Both the position numbers and the translations under genes were made by a program. Shown here piece after piece: positions 13,960-26,142 of a stretch of DNA of 64,000 bases. Under the pieces are notes generated by a model. That model saw only the letters and a program-made list of their open reading frames with translations, was not told where the DNA came from and ran no database searches. Each line of letters starts with the position of its first letter. Positions within the stretch are counted from its first letter, which is position 1. Origin of the DNA: Harmothoe impar (Eukaryota > Annelida > Polychaeta > Phyllodocida > Polynoidae). The stretch covers positions 25,885,772-25,949,771 of the forward strand of contig OX381710.1 in the NCBI GenBank assembly GCA_947462335.1, written 5' to 3'.

Positions 13960-14185
13960 TATGTACAGCGTTGGCCCATGATAAGAAGCCATAGAGAAAT
14001 GTTCTGAAATATTTCATAACGGTTTTTCTTGTTTACTGGAATACAGAAAAAAAGGAAAATCCTTTGATTCATGTACAAAAGATTTAGTAGAAGCTAGAGA
14101 AAAATCATATCCTCTCTGGGACTCGAACCCATATGGGTAGGATTCCTATACCAACGCCTATACCACTCAGCCATGGCGCCTGTAC
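13960..14185 (-). mobile_element. tRNA-derived SINE, minus strand
   Basis: The head (about 14185 to 14108, minus strand) has a tRNA-Ser/Leu-like D arm, GGCTGAGTGGTATAGGC, and a B box GGGTTCGAGTCCC. Acceptor strands do not pair. The body runs leftwards into a block (about 14020-13963) that recurs at 12182-12240. A tRNA-like head plus a repeated body is the signature of a tRNA-derived SINE; the family is not identified. Confidence 0.5.
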
Positions 14186-14565
14186 ATGGCAGGGGAGGTG
14201 TAGGGAGTCTACTAAAGGGTATATTATTGATAACACACACGAGGGGAGCAATAAGGACCTGTCGCAGGTTCGAATCCCTGACGAAACTCAAAACCAATTT
14301 TCCAAAAAAAGGTCGAATTCATCATTAAAATACACCTTGCAATTAGGTAATTCATGCAGGATGGAGTATAAGCTAGAAAACCTCCAAGGAGGTTTTCCAT
14401 CACATATCCCTATTGAAAGGTGGGGGGTGGCAATATATTATTTGTACCCCCCCCCCCCCCTGCCCAGCCCTAGCCTCTTAAAGGAAAATACAAAATGTCT
14501 GCTAATCCCTTTGCCTGTTAAAGGTGATAAAAGTGGTTTCCTGGTAGGTTATTCTGTAAGCACAG

Positions 14566-14712
14566 CACAGAGAGAAGAAACAGCGTCAAAAGCTCCCTTA
14601 GCTTAGCCAGAGAGTCAGCTAGGCTCCCTTAGGCAACCTGGACTCGCCTAAACAGGGGAGTCATTCTGGAGGTAACATGGATTCCCTTTTGACGCTGTTT
14701 CTTCTCTCTGTG
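14566..14712. mobile_element. 147-bp foldback MITE
   Basis: A perfect 27-bp terminal inverted repeat starts CACAGAGAGAAGAAACAGCG at 14566-14592 and recurs inverted at 14686-14712. The interior contains imperfect CTCCCTTAG repeats. No clear target-site duplication is seen. Confidence 0.75.
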
Positions 14713-17056
14713 AGTTGTCTCGCTCCTTCTTTGTGCAGTGTTCAGTATAAGTCTACTAATGTTAACAAGCTTTGTGTCAGGTTGGCTGGGTAGGAGTCAG
14801 CGGGAGACAGGGTACAGATGTGACAGGCCACCCGTGATGACACGCGCCCCGCACGTACTACAGGCTTTCTGTCCACCAAGTCACCTGCAGCCAAAGCAGT
14901 AAGGCATGAAATAGCCTGCAGGCGATTTCTGAGAGAAAACTCGTAGATATGACACAGACATTTAGTGGGTGTCTGGGCGAGCTCGTCCCGGGGCTCGTCC
15001 CAACTTCTAGCTTCTCTCACCAGTACTCTCACCCGGGCCTCCCCTCCTCTGTTCATATTTTCCCACTGCTCACCTTTCCTCCCCTCTCCCACCTTATATA
15101 TCACTGAGCTAAATGTGAGCGTCCGACTGATGCTGGCTATGTCACCAAAAGCACTCTCCTACAAAGGTCAAGCACTTTGGTGAGGTCAGGCAATGCTGGA
15201 GCATCATTTAGAGGACCCAGAGTCTGACAATGCTGGGCTCTAGGGAGCCTCTTTTTCAACCTCCAAGAGCCCAGCAGTGTCAGGCTCAGGGAAGAGGGTC
15301 AAGTATTGCTAGACTCTCCAGCCATGTCGGGTGGGTCCAGCTCTTAAATGAGGATCCAGCATTGCCAGACTCTCGGAAGAGGGTCCAGCATTGCCTGACC
15401 CTCCCCAAAGAGTTTGGTCTTTGTAGGAGAGCCAGGCTGACGCTCACATTTTTCTGGGTGATCCCGCCATTACTCACCTTCCTCTTTCTTCCGTCTCATT
15501 TGTATTGTACATAATTACTCCTCACAGCATTAGGGACAGGCTGTACATTCGGGGCTGTAACTAGCAACAAGGTACAGATATATGAATTACAGGCATTCTG
15601 TTGAATGTTCTTGTATCAACAAAGGTAAATGTAAATGTAGAATGTACTTGCTGCACCCCTTGCACACCCCTTGGCGTATCACCTCTTCCAGTCCGCCACT
15701 CGCCATCCTGACTCCATCCCACCTTTACGTCCCCACCCCCTCTTCCCTCTCTCCTAGCTTTTTTTCCTCCAGTGCACGGGCAGTTGTACCTTTGTCGGCA
15801 GTTTTGGTGTCGGTCATTTATAAGGAGGCGCATCATGTGTAACACATGTCAGACCCACTCACCGATACATATCCCTAACCCTACCCAGGCCCCTCCCACC
15901 GTGACCCACCCCATGCACCTCACCCCAACCCTCTGCAGCCAGCAGCAGTCCCTCTTATAGAGCACCTGTTCAGAGATAAAGAAATACGATGGACATTCTT
16001 CAAAAGGTTCATCCACCTTATAATTTAGGAGTGTGTATATCTATGATAGTGTCCCGACACCAGTGATTGTATCTTCCTTCTCCCTGGTATATATTATATG
16101 TGTAAACTTCTACCAGCTGGACACAGCTTTTACTGTACAGGATCCTTTTTAATTCCCCTCTTTTTTATGTTACTTCTTTTTCCTATCTATTCAGCCTGTT
16201 CTGCTTTGATGCACCCTGCCTGCTGTTGTACTAAGTATCCGAGAGTGAATTATAAGTCTGTTTACTAACAACCAATGAGTTAGGTGCAAGGGGCGAGCTA
16301 GGGGGTGCAAATTCATTTCATAAATAATTTAGATGGAGGGAAACTACCAATCCCGCCTACACAGTGCTTTTGCACACGTTGTTACTCTGACGGTCTCTTG
16401 TTCGTTTATTACTACATAGGATTTATGAATAGAAGCACCGTGTGTGTGTAGGTATGTGTTTTATTCTAATTGTTTCCAGCAAACAAAGCAAAACAGTATG
16501 TGTAATGATAAAATGAAATAATCAAGATCGCCTTATATCAGATAAACCGCATCCTAGTTTGACCTCTCGTATTATCTGTGCTTTTTCCTGAGATCTCAGT
16601 TCCAGATTAAGTTCAGACAAATCTACGATCTCATAAAACACGATACAATGTTAGATTACCGCAAACAACTGCAGATGTAGCCTAATCTTATGACGAGGTA
16701 GAAGGGACAGATAAAACAAATGGGCAATACACCTCAACGTTTCTGGTTTATATATACGTATATTACTGCAAAATGCAAAATATAAACCAATAGGGCCCAT
16801 TTCCCTCAAATCAGTGACCCCCAATCCTCTATATACTTATTGCTTACACGCACCACAAAAACCCAGCAGTGTGTGGTGAGCGAAAATTGAGGTTGATACG
16901 ACATGTGTTTAGTCAAGTTCACCTTCAGACAGCCTTGTCATAGCAATAGCTATTCTACATCTGTTATAGACCTTTTTCTGACCTCTTTAAAGAACATTAT
17001 CTTCGTCTACCCTGGGCACTTTTCAGTGAATGACGAGCATACATGATTCCCATAGA
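14713..17056. other. gene-free stretch
   Basis: No gene was recognised. At 15190-15415 a degenerate repeat built on GTCCAGCATTGCCAGACTCT-like words recurs several times. The rest shows no clear structure. Confidence 0.55.
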
Positions 17057-17473
17057 CACTGTCGCAACACTGATGTGCTGACCACGTTTTTGATGTGCTG
17101 ACCACATGGTGGACACTCCAACAGGGAATGTAAGATTGCCATACTTCTAGTGAGTTTGTAACATTGAAATCTACACCATATATTCATAAGGGTGTAAGAA
17201 GGCTATATGCATTCACCTTTCACAGTGATTGCCATTAATTACTGACAAAAATGGGAGTTTGTGATTTCATGGTGATGTCCCGTAACACACTGCCACTGAT
17301 GCCCGTAACACACAGGTAGTGTGTGTGCTAGTGATGTCCCGTAACACAAGGAGCTTCTCTGCCAGCGACACTGGGAAAAACTTTGGAAACCACCCCCCCC
17401 CACCGTTGAAACCTCATTGTCCCCTTACAACTACACCAAAAGGCCAGTTTGTATCTTGATCATTGGCAACTAA

Positions 17474-17760
17474 GGGAGTGCTCAATTTGTAAGAACAGGG
17501 GGGCGGTGAGATTTTGCGCGGAGCGTGCAACATTTTTCCACCCCCCCACCCCTAGAGAGGTCGAAATCTTTTACCCCTCCCCAGCAGGCCGAAAATCGCG
17601 CACTTTATGTAGCAGAGTAGCGCGCGGCTTTTTCCCTCAAAACAGGTTGAAATTTTTTGACCCCCCCCCAAATTTCCCCCCCACCGGTCAAGGGGTCCAA
17701 ATTTTTTTACCCCCCCCCCAAATCCACCACCCCCCCTGTTGTTAAAGAATGAGCACTCCC
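17474..17760. mobile_element. PIF/Harbinger-type MITE nested in the 17057 element
   Basis: The inverted termini start GGGAGTGCTCAATTTGTAAG on the left and the inverse of GGGAGTGCTCATTCTTTAAC on the right. TAA is duplicated at 17471-17473 and 17761-17763. The 287-bp interior is C/G-run rich and non-coding. A TWA-type 3-bp duplication is characteristic of PIF/Harbinger elements. Confidence 0.8.
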
Positions 17761-18084
17761 TAAACTAGCATGACTGTGTGGCTGGTCATGCTTCAGTGAA
17801 CATGGTGACACCATGTATATTTCAGAGTTATGCAATTGGCTTGACCATCAGGAACCTACCCTTCATGTAATGCCTGCAGTAGGGAGGGGTGGTAACCTGA
17901 CTACTTCAACTTACATTATTAAAACAGGATTTTGTGCTGTGAAGATGCATTAAACTGTATAACTTATAAATCAGGGATGAAAGTCGACTATGTCAAAAAA
18001 ACTTGAAGATATAACATACCTCATAACCACATTATAGAGCATATGAATGTTTATGCATCTATAGACACATATATCTAGTGCTGT

Positions 18085-18200
18085 GCAGCAGGATTTGTCA
18101 TGTCTATATTCTCCTGGACGTCATCTCCTGCTGAGGAGAAGCATTTGTCATGTCCATGTGATCATGGACGTTATCTCCTGCTGAGGAGAATGAGAAATCT
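18085..18200. repeat. ~57-bp tandem duplication
   Basis: Two adjacent copies contain TTTGTCATGTC followed by TCATCTCCTGCTGAGGAGAA (or TTATCTCC in the second). It lies inside the 17057-19010 element. Confidence 0.7.
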
Positions 18201-19315
18201 GTCCATACACTCTCCATGCATAGCACCTTAGTTTCAGTGGCTAAGCCTCATGTGAAGAGTGTAAATGCATAGGACTATAGAGGAGAGATAGGGCTTCAAG
18301 GTTTCTCAAGTTAACTTGAAATTGGCTGAGAAAAACTTGACACTGAGATCAGTGTGGTGTAGCCTGTCTGTGTATGGGTAGGACCACTGAGGATAAACCA
18401 GTGATGATTCTGCTGTCTTATCATAGGATTACACAAACAAAATAAGTTTGTTTGAGTTTATATTGAGTAATTATCAAATATATCCTAATCCTGATTATAT
18501 TTTTTTGATTTAAAAAAAACTTGATTTCAGGGGAAAACTTGAAGACTTTCATCCCTGAAATTTATAAAGAACCTCATCAGTTCAAAATTGTATCACTAAT
18601 TTTACAACCCCAAATGCCTGCTCCCCCCTCCCCCCAGACCAGTCATTTAATCTTTCATTTAGTTTATGTATATTTTGTAATTTTATAACTAAATGTATAT
18701 GTATTATGTACAACAGAGAACCGTGTTACGGGCATCACAGAAATGTGTTACGGGACATCACAACAAAAATCAAGCAGTGTGGTCAGCACATCACTCATTG
18801 TTTTGTATGGTGCCCAATACTGACATATCTAGGCCCCTATCATGGTTGAATCAATATCCACTTGGTGTAAATAGATATTGTAGCTATCTATTGTGAAGTG
18901 TACATTCTAAATAGCCCAGGAACACCCTGTTATCACCAGTTATCACCCTGTTACCGCCAGCGTGGTCAGCACATCAAAAATGTGGTCAGCACATCAGTGT
19001 TCTGACAGTGATAGACAGATCTATGAGGGTACGTGTACCACAACCGAAAGGGTAGCGATAAACTATTGGAGAGGATTTTCGGAAAAGGGGTCTGGCAGAG
19101 AATCTTTGAATATCTAGTTGAAAATACATGAATGTCAACTTATATGAGACTCCATGACCAAATCACAGCCTATCTTACATTATCGGCATGACTACCCCCC
19201 CCCCCTCCCCTATGGTCTGCAGGTATGTCTGGGCCCCTCATGGTGAGGGTCTCACCTCTGTGCCCCATGTACAGGATGTTCTCTGCGGGTATCTCTGCCA
19301 CGTGCTGCAGCCTCC

Positions 19316-19655
19316 TCCAGGGTCCAGCTGCTACAGTCCATCCCTGAGAGGTTGTGGGGACCTGCCACGTGCCGCATCCAGGGTCCAGCTGCTACAGTCC
19401 GTCCCTGAGAGGTTGTGGGGACCTGCCACGTGCCGCATCCAGGGTCCAGCTGCTACAGTCTGTCCCTGAGAGGTTGTGGGGACCTGCCATGTGCCGCATC
19501 CAGGGTCCAGCTGCTACAGTCCGTCCCTGAGAGGTTGTGGGGACCTGCCACGTGCCGCATCCAGGGTCCGGCTGCTACAGTCCGTCCCTGAATGGTTGCG
19601 GGGACCTGGGGACCTGCCATGTGCCACATCCAGGGTCCAGCTGCTACAGTCCGTC
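19316..19655. repeat. 61-bp minisatellite, left block
   Basis: About five and a half near-identical units each contain GGTCCAGCTGCTACAGTCCG and ACCTGCCACGTGCCGCATCC. It is the left part of one array whose right part is at 20699-21188. Open frames covering it are repeat translations. Confidence 0.9.
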
Positions 19656-20698
19656 TGTTAGGCTAGATAGTCTCAAAATTGCGAGATAGTCTCAAAATAC
19701 TATAGTTTTGTTAGTACCTCGCAACCCTCAGGCTAGATAGTCTCAAAATTGCGAGATAGTCTCAAAAGGCTGCAAGATAGTCTCAAAATTTGAGACTATC
19801 TTGTAACAGTCAGGCTAGATAGTCTCAAAACTGCGAGATAGTCTCAAAATACTATAGTTTTGTTAGTATCTTGCAACAGTCAGGCTAGATAGTCTCAAAA
19901 TTGCGAGATAGTCTCAAAATACTATAGTTTTGTTAGTATCTCGCAACCCTCAGGCTAGATAGTCTCAAAATTGCGACATAGTCTCAAAATCTTGACAGAT
20001 AGTCTCAAAACTGCGAGATAGTCTCAAAATACTATAGTTTTGTTAGTATCTCGCAACCCTCAGGCTAGATAGTCTCAACATTTGCGAGATAGTCTCAAAA
20101 GCCTCCAAGATAGTCTCAAAACTGTGAGATAATAACATTTTGAGACTATCTTGCAGCCCTTAGGCTAGATAGTCTCAAAATACTATAGTGCTGTTAGTAT
20201 CTCGCAACCTTCAGGCTAGATAGTCTCAAAACCATAATATTTTGAGACTTTGTCAAAGTCTTGAGACTTTCTGTCAGGTTTCTGAGACTATCTGGCTTGA
20301 GGGTTGCGAGATACTAACAAAACTATAGTGTTTTGAGACTATCTTGTAATTTTGAGACTATCTAGCCTGAGGGTTGCAAGATACCAACAAAACTATAGTG
20401 TTTTGAGACTATCTTGCAATTTTGACACTATCTAGCCTGAGGGTTGCGAGATACTAACAAAACTATAGTGTTTTGAGACTATCTTGCAATTTTGAGACTA
20501 TCTAGCCTGAGGGTTGCAAGATACTAACAAAACTATAGTATTTTGAGACTATCTTGCAATTTTGCGACTATCTAGCCTGACATGTGTTTTGAGACTATCT
20601 CGCAATTTTGAGACTATCCAGCCTGAGGGTTGCAAGGTTGTCACAAAACCATAGTATTTTGAGACTATCTTGCAATTTTGAGACTATCTCGCCTAACA
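19656..20698. mobile_element. 1.04-kb foldback element inserted in the minisatellite
   Basis: The left end reads TGTTAGGCTAGATAGTCTC and the right end is the inverse of TGTTAGGCGAGATAGTCTC; CCGTC is duplicated at 19651-19655 and 20699-20703. The left half carries about five copies of a ~70-bp unit (GATAGTCTCAAAATTGCGAG ... TAGTTTTGTTAGTATCTCGC) and the right half carries the same unit inverted, so the whole element is one large imperfect hairpin. It is non-coding. Confidence 0.85.
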
Positions 20699-21188
20699 CC
20701 GTCCCTGAGAGGTTGTGGGGACCTGCCACGTGCCGCATCCAGGGTCCAGCTGCTGTAGTCAGTCCCTGAGAGGTTGCGGGGACCTGCCACGTGCCGCATC
20801 CAGGGTCCAGCTGCTGTAGTCCGTCCCTGAGAGGTTGCGGGGGACCTGCCACGTGCCGCATCCAGGGTCCAGCTGCTGTAGTCCGTCCCTGAGAGGTTGC
20901 GGGGGACCTGCCACGTGCCGCATCCAGGGTCCAGCTGCTGTAGTCCGTCCCTGAGAGGTTGCGGGGACCTGCCACGAGCCGCATCCAGGGTCCAGCTGCT
21001 ACAGTCCGTCCCTGAGAGGTTGTGGGGACCTGCCATGTGCCGCATCCAGGGTCCAGCTGCTACAGTCCGTCCCTGAGAGGTTGTGGGGACCTGCCACGTG
21101 CCGCATCCAGGGTCCAGCTGCTACAGTCCGTCCCTGAGAGGTTGCGGGGACCTGCCACATGCCACATCCAGGGTCCAGCTGCTACAGT
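20699..21188. repeat. 61-bp minisatellite, right block
   Basis: About eight units of the same 61-bp repeat as at 19316 lie in the same orientation. Several units carry TGTAGT instead of TACAGT. The array ends near 21188. Confidence 0.9.
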
Positions 21189-21657
21189 AAATGGTTGATG
21201 CAGATATGGTTAAAATTCCAGCTGCTGGATATAAAATTAAAAAGTTGCTTCAAAATGATGCCACAGTCCGTCCGTGTTTAATATTTGCTCCGTGTAAATA
21301 CTCGCCCGTTCTCTCTTCTCACTCGCTATATACTGCCCACAACTCCTATACGCTTTAATATATTACTGCATTTCAAGACTGCTCCTAGATTCACGAAATA
21401 TGAACTACTAGCAATCACGCTCATTCAACCGATGTTTGTCATCATAAATCCCAATGTAGTACCACTAAGTTAGTTGCTGCTGTTAACCATTCCGTCCCAT
21501 TAGGTTTAACGGGATGAAGACTGGAGTATTTCACATTCCAACACCGACCGAGAACCCTAATCTTAGCCTTGCAGCTTCCTGAGCCAGACTACAGACACAC
21601 TATTTATACCCCCGCCCCCGCCATACACCACCCTCCCTACTCATTAGTCTTAGCCTA
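21189..21657. other. gene-free stretch
   Basis: Nothing recognisable. It contains one isolated CCACAGTCCGTCCGTG echo of the adjacent minisatellite near 21260. Confidence 0.5.
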
Positions 21658-21842
21658 GGCCAAAAAAAAAAAAAGGTTTGTTTCCGGTCACCCGACCGGG
21701 TCTAGCAAAACAGGGCCGGGTCCCCCTCTTTTTTTTTTTTCTGGAAAATTTTGCTATTTGCCGGTTTTTACGGTTCGTAAATCGGACAATTTTCAAGGAT
21801 TTTATGGCAAAAACCCTAAAACCGGGCCCTAAAAAGGTAAAA

Positions 21843-21881
<39 letters not shown>

Positions 21882-21944
21882 GACCGGCCGGGCCTAGCTT
21901 GTCAGACCATGTTACCGGAAACCAACCTTTTTTTTTTTTTGGCC
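21658..21944. mobile_element. PIF/Harbinger-type MITE with A-tract termini
   Basis: The ends are GGCC followed by an A13 run and GGTTTGTTTCCGGT on the left, inverted on the right with GGTTGGTTTCCGGT. CTA is duplicated at 21655-21657 and 21945-21947. The interior carries CCGACCGG-type words and a long A run (about 21847-21878). It is non-coding. Confidence 0.75.
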
Positions 21945-23836
21945 CTACCTCAGACTGCCTAATTGATCAACCTGCATCGTGCTCTCCATGCGGATTTGAG
22001 GTCTGGGTGTTTAGTGTTGAGGTATACGGAGTAAGGACTGTGAAGGTGCTTGGTGAGCTGACTGTGATGGATGGTCAGACAGCGGTCAGTGTTTCCAGAC
22101 TAGTCCACCAGGTGGGGCAACCAGCAGGACAAGGAGGGATGGGGCAGGAACCCGGGCCGCAAAGGGATTTTTAATAGGATGAGCTCATACTGATACCAGC
22201 CTAGGCAACATCATTTCTACAAACTTATTTGCCTCCGGGGGGGGGGGGGGGCGACGTACACCCCACTTTTTTGGGCCGAAATATAAGTGCTTTTTATGCA
22301 GATGGCCCGCTCCTTCCCCCCCCCCCCTTTTTCAAAATCTTGCAGCCGCCCCTGGCCTTCCTCCCTCAGCTCTTTTTAATCCCACAATGGGTGCAGTGTC
22401 TGGAACCCCAGGATCAGCAACCCCTACCTAGACCCGCCCTGCTCCTGCAGAGAACCCTCACTTCATCCCATGTGTATAATATATCCATTCAACAAGCCAC
22501 AGTCTGAGGAGCATGCTGAGAGCTTACCAACCGTTACAGACAACTAGGATTTATGTCCTCCTTCCTCACTTAGTCTCTAGCTCGCCCAACTTCCTCTGTA
22601 GCCGTATACAGCTCAGATGCAGCCTGTTGGAGGTGGTCCAACATGGACCTTACTAAGCCCACCCCATCACCTCAGGAGACGCCACAGGTCGCCAGTGTCA
22701 TCCTTGCTCTGCCCCAGGCTACTTACAAGCCTGACTGACCCACCCCGGGGAGCAGGGACCCAGTGTCACGACCCATAGCGGCCAGTGTAGGTACATGAGC
22801 CTGACCTACAGACTCTAAGGGCACCCACTCACAAGGTCAATGTCAACGGGAGGCCAGGGTCAAGGTCAAGACTAAAGGTCAGGGAACTGCTACCTGTATT
22901 AGAGTAGGGAGTTGTACCTGATTATAATGTATCCCCTCCCCCCTCATCTGTGCAGTACATGATTAAAGGCTAGAGTATGGCTGCTTAAACAGGGCTAAAG
23001 ATCCTGTTCAGAGTTTATTTCTAAAGTGGTGGATCCCAGCATATATATATTATAAACATTTAACTGAACGATGACCTCTGCACTATAGCCATGTTGCCAG
23101 GGGTAGAAAGAGTGGCTGTGTGGTTATGAACTCTCCGGACATCAGCTATTGCACTTGGCAACCAAATGCTGGTACATGTATCTTTTGTGCTACACATGTA
23201 CACAGATAGCCAGTGTACATTATGTGTGCTGTCACTTCCAGCTCGGCTAATCATACTCCTGATGTACAGGATGACCATCTAGCATGTACCAGGTATACTG
23301 CCAAATAGTATGCAATATTATATCCCCCTGCTTAATTATGCATTGCTAGTTGTACCACCTGAGGCCAATGCAGTCACCCAAGATAACAATGAAACCCCCA
23401 TCCTCCTGCTCCATTGGCCCCTGTGGCTATACATGACACAGTGCCAGACCCGTACCTTGTATCGACCCCACTGTTGAATACAGTGTTGTGATACCTCACG
23501 ACGGGGTCTCACACACTGGACATACTAGAAAAATAGTTGTTGAATATCACTGCAAAAATCGACTATAGGGCATTCAATTTTACACTCATGCATTGCCCCT
23601 TTGCTCTATCGCTTGGGGACCTTTGTCCATAGATAATATTTGTAATCTTTGCTTTTTGGGGTCATCATCCACTATAGACTCTAAGAATTTTAAGATAAGA
23701 GCAAAGAACAACCTCCTTTGAAAACACCTGACCTTCCTCGGGCTGAACAGAGGGATACTTCTAATTGGATCAAGTTGCGTGACCTGAGAGCAGTGTGTGA
23801 TGTAGCGTTATCCTGTACATGGTGCATCCATGTATA
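21945..23836. other. gene-free stretch
   Basis: No gene was recognised. G and C homopolymer runs near 22236 and 22316 bracket a short segment. The rest is unremarkable. Confidence 0.55.
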
Positions 23837-23849
23837 CCCAGGTAGAAAA

Positions 23850-24200
23850 TCACTATAGTAAAAACTATAGTATTTACTATAGTAAACTATAGTATATTTA
23901 CTATAGTAATTTCACATACTATAGTAAACACTATAGTATACTATAGTAAATTCACTACAGTATACTGCAGTATACTATAGTAAAACTATAGTATTTACTA
24001 TAGTAAACTATAGTATATTTACTATAGTAATTTCACATACTATAGTAAACACTATAGTATATCATAGTAAATTCACTATAGTATACTGTAGTATACTATA
24101 GTAAAACTACAGTGTTTACTACAGTGGGTTATAGTAAATTTACTATAGTAAACTACAGTATACTATAGTAAAACTATAGTGCTTACTAAAGTAAATTATG
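23850..24200. repeat. ACTATAGT palindromic repeat block, left
   Basis: Tightly packed TTTACTATAGTAAA and ACTATAGTATACTATAGT palindromes. A ~150-bp segment (about 23865-23995) is directly repeated at about 23985-24100. Confidence 0.9.
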
Positions 24201-24289
24201 GTAAAATTACTATACTTTTTTGATGCATTTTATGGGGGTGGGCTGTATTTTATTTTGGAGTTTTGGTATTTCATCATATTCATCAATCT

Positions 24290-24476
24290 CCTGGGGCTGG
24301 CTCCTGTTGGCCTGGGGCCAGCTCCTGGTGGCCTGGGGCTGGCTCCTGTTGGCCTGGGGCCGGCTCCTGGTGGCCTGGGGCTGGCTCCTGTTGGCCTGGG
24401 GCCGGCTCCTGGTGGCCTGGGGCTGGCTCCTGTTGGCCTGGGGCTGGCTCCTGTTGGCCTGGGGCCGGCTCCTGGT
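24290..24476. repeat. 21-bp GC-rich minisatellite
   Basis: About nine units of GGCTCCTGTTGGCCTGGGGC-type sequence (21 bp). Because 21 is divisible by three, open frames run through on both strands; these are artefacts. Confidence 0.9.
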
Positions 24477-24483
24477 GGGGGTC

Positions 24484-24700
24484 TGGATGGGGGGTCCCCA
24501 TGTCGATTGTCGATCTTAAAAAATGGCCATGTCACATGTCAATGTCGCTTAATAATGCCCATGTCCCATGTCGATTTTAAGAATTGCTCATGTCGCCTGT
24601 CACTATGATTTTTGAGCCCCATGTCGCATGTCACTAGGCCTCATGTCGATTGTCGATTTTAAGAAATAGCCATGTCGCCATGTCGAATTTGGTGGTCCAC
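24484..24700. repeat. CATGTCG-rich degenerate repeat
   Basis: Repeated CATGTCGATTGTCGATTTTA and CCATGTCGCATGTC words occur at irregular spacing between two blocks of the 21-bp minisatellite. Confidence 0.7.
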
Positions 24701-24704
24701 ACCC

Positions 24705-24812
24705 ATCCTGGTGGCCTGGGGCTGGCTCCTGTTGGCCTGGGGCCGGCTCCTGTTGGCCTGGGGCCGGCTCCTGGTGGCCTGGGGCCGGCTCCTGGTGGCC
24801 TGGGGCCGGCTT
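24705..24812. repeat. 21-bp GC-rich minisatellite, second block
   Basis: Five further units of the same repeat as at 24290-24476. Confidence 0.85.
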
Positions 24813-25242
24813 CTGGTGGTCTGTGAAGCTACTTGAGATCTGGTGTCGGCACCTGAATTCCTGGGGCTGGCTCCTGTAAGAAGAGCTGTAAAGAAGGAAA
24901 ACCTCGGTCATTTTTGAATATAACTTTGCCATTATGACTAACACTCATTTGACCAACCTAGGATAGTCTGTACTGACTGTCCCTTTCAATCTATAGATTT
25001 TCAGTGTACACTAATGCCTCCCCCTCCGCTTAGGTGCTATCCCTTAATTACATACGCACATTTTTGGCCAAAATAGACCCCCCACCCCCTGTTGCACCAT
25101 GCACGCATTTGGACTACCCCCCCCCCTCCATGCGTACATACACATTTAACTTTTATCCCCCCCCCCCCCCACTGATAAAATAAAGGAATCTTAAAAGAAT
25201 TACTGAGGAACTTTTTAGTTTAGGGTCAATAGGTCTCCTGTG

Positions 25243-25320
25243 GGCCAGTACCCGGCTCCTGGAGGCCTGTACCCGGCTCCTGGAGGCCTGTACCCGGCTC
25301 CTGGAGGCCTGTACCCGGCT
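25243..25320. repeat. 21-bp GGCCTGTACCCGGCTCCTGGA repeat
   Basis: Almost four tandem units. The unit is related in wording to the GGCTCCTG minisatellite upstream. Confidence 0.85.
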
Positions 25321-26142
25321 ATTCTTGGTAAATAATCAATATATCATATATACTATATTGAATTTAAATATCAACCGAAATGTACTCACCTTGTCTCACC
25401 CATGCGTCCCTGTCCAGCACCAACGGTATACTAGTTCAAACTGCCCACCCAATCCTGCTACTGGATTCTTATTGGTCGTTTATAATGTATGTAGGTCACC
25501 ACCAATACATGCATGCAACATTAAACGTGACCCAGTTTAAATGGCTATTGTCTTAGGGGCCTATTGTTTCATGGGTCGCACCTGGCAGGTGGGGGAAGGT
25601 GCGAACATAGGGGTAGGGGGGGCGGGTGAGTGTTACCCAACCAATTCATAAAAAATTATTAATTATTACAAAATAGTTGTCAATGACATGAGAATGTACT
25701 TGCATATGTTCTCAGCATTACAAACATATTTTTCTTTTTTCCCTATGATAATTAGAATGCTTTAAAATTATTATTTTGTGTAAACATCTAGTACAGTTTA
25801 CTATAGTGTCCATGTGTGCGGGAAATACACTAAAATAAACTATATACCACAGTCTACTATAGTGTCAATATGTGCGGGAAATACTAAAGCAACCTATAGT
25901 TAAATAAACCACAGTCTACTATAGTGTCAATGTGTGCGGGAAATACTATAGTAAACTATAGTAAAATATACCACAGTCTACTATAGTGTCAATGTGTGCG
26001 GGAAATACTATAGTAAACTATAGTGAAATATACTACAGTCTACTATAGTGTCAATATGTGCGGGAAATACTAAAGCAAACCATAGTTAAATATACCATAG
26101 TCTACTATAGTGTCAATATGTGCGGGAAATACTACAGTAACC

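Larger units (their letters stand above)
17057..19010. mobile_element. 1.95-kb non-autonomous DNA transposon with 5-bp TSD
   Basis: The ends form a long inverted repeat: CACTGTC, two variable bases, AACACTGATGTGCTGACCAC, then a second GATGTGCTGACCAC copy on each side. ATAGA is duplicated at 17052-17056 and 19011-19015. Inner symmetric words (CCCGTAACACA near 17280 and 17340; its inverse near 18725 and 18750) extend the mirror symmetry. No transposase frame remains. A 5-bp duplication with CACTG-type ends is compatible with Transib-like transposition, but that is inference only. Confidence 0.75.

Noticed and set aside
20595..21045. Two minus-strand frames of 126-129 codons with repeated peptide units
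   Set aside because: They cover the 61-bp minisatellite and the foldback element; three shifted readings of the same repeat, no domain.
24198..24608. Overlapping open frames of 70-136 codons in several phases on both strands
   Set aside because: They are translations of a 21-bp GC-rich minisatellite whose unit length is divisible by three.
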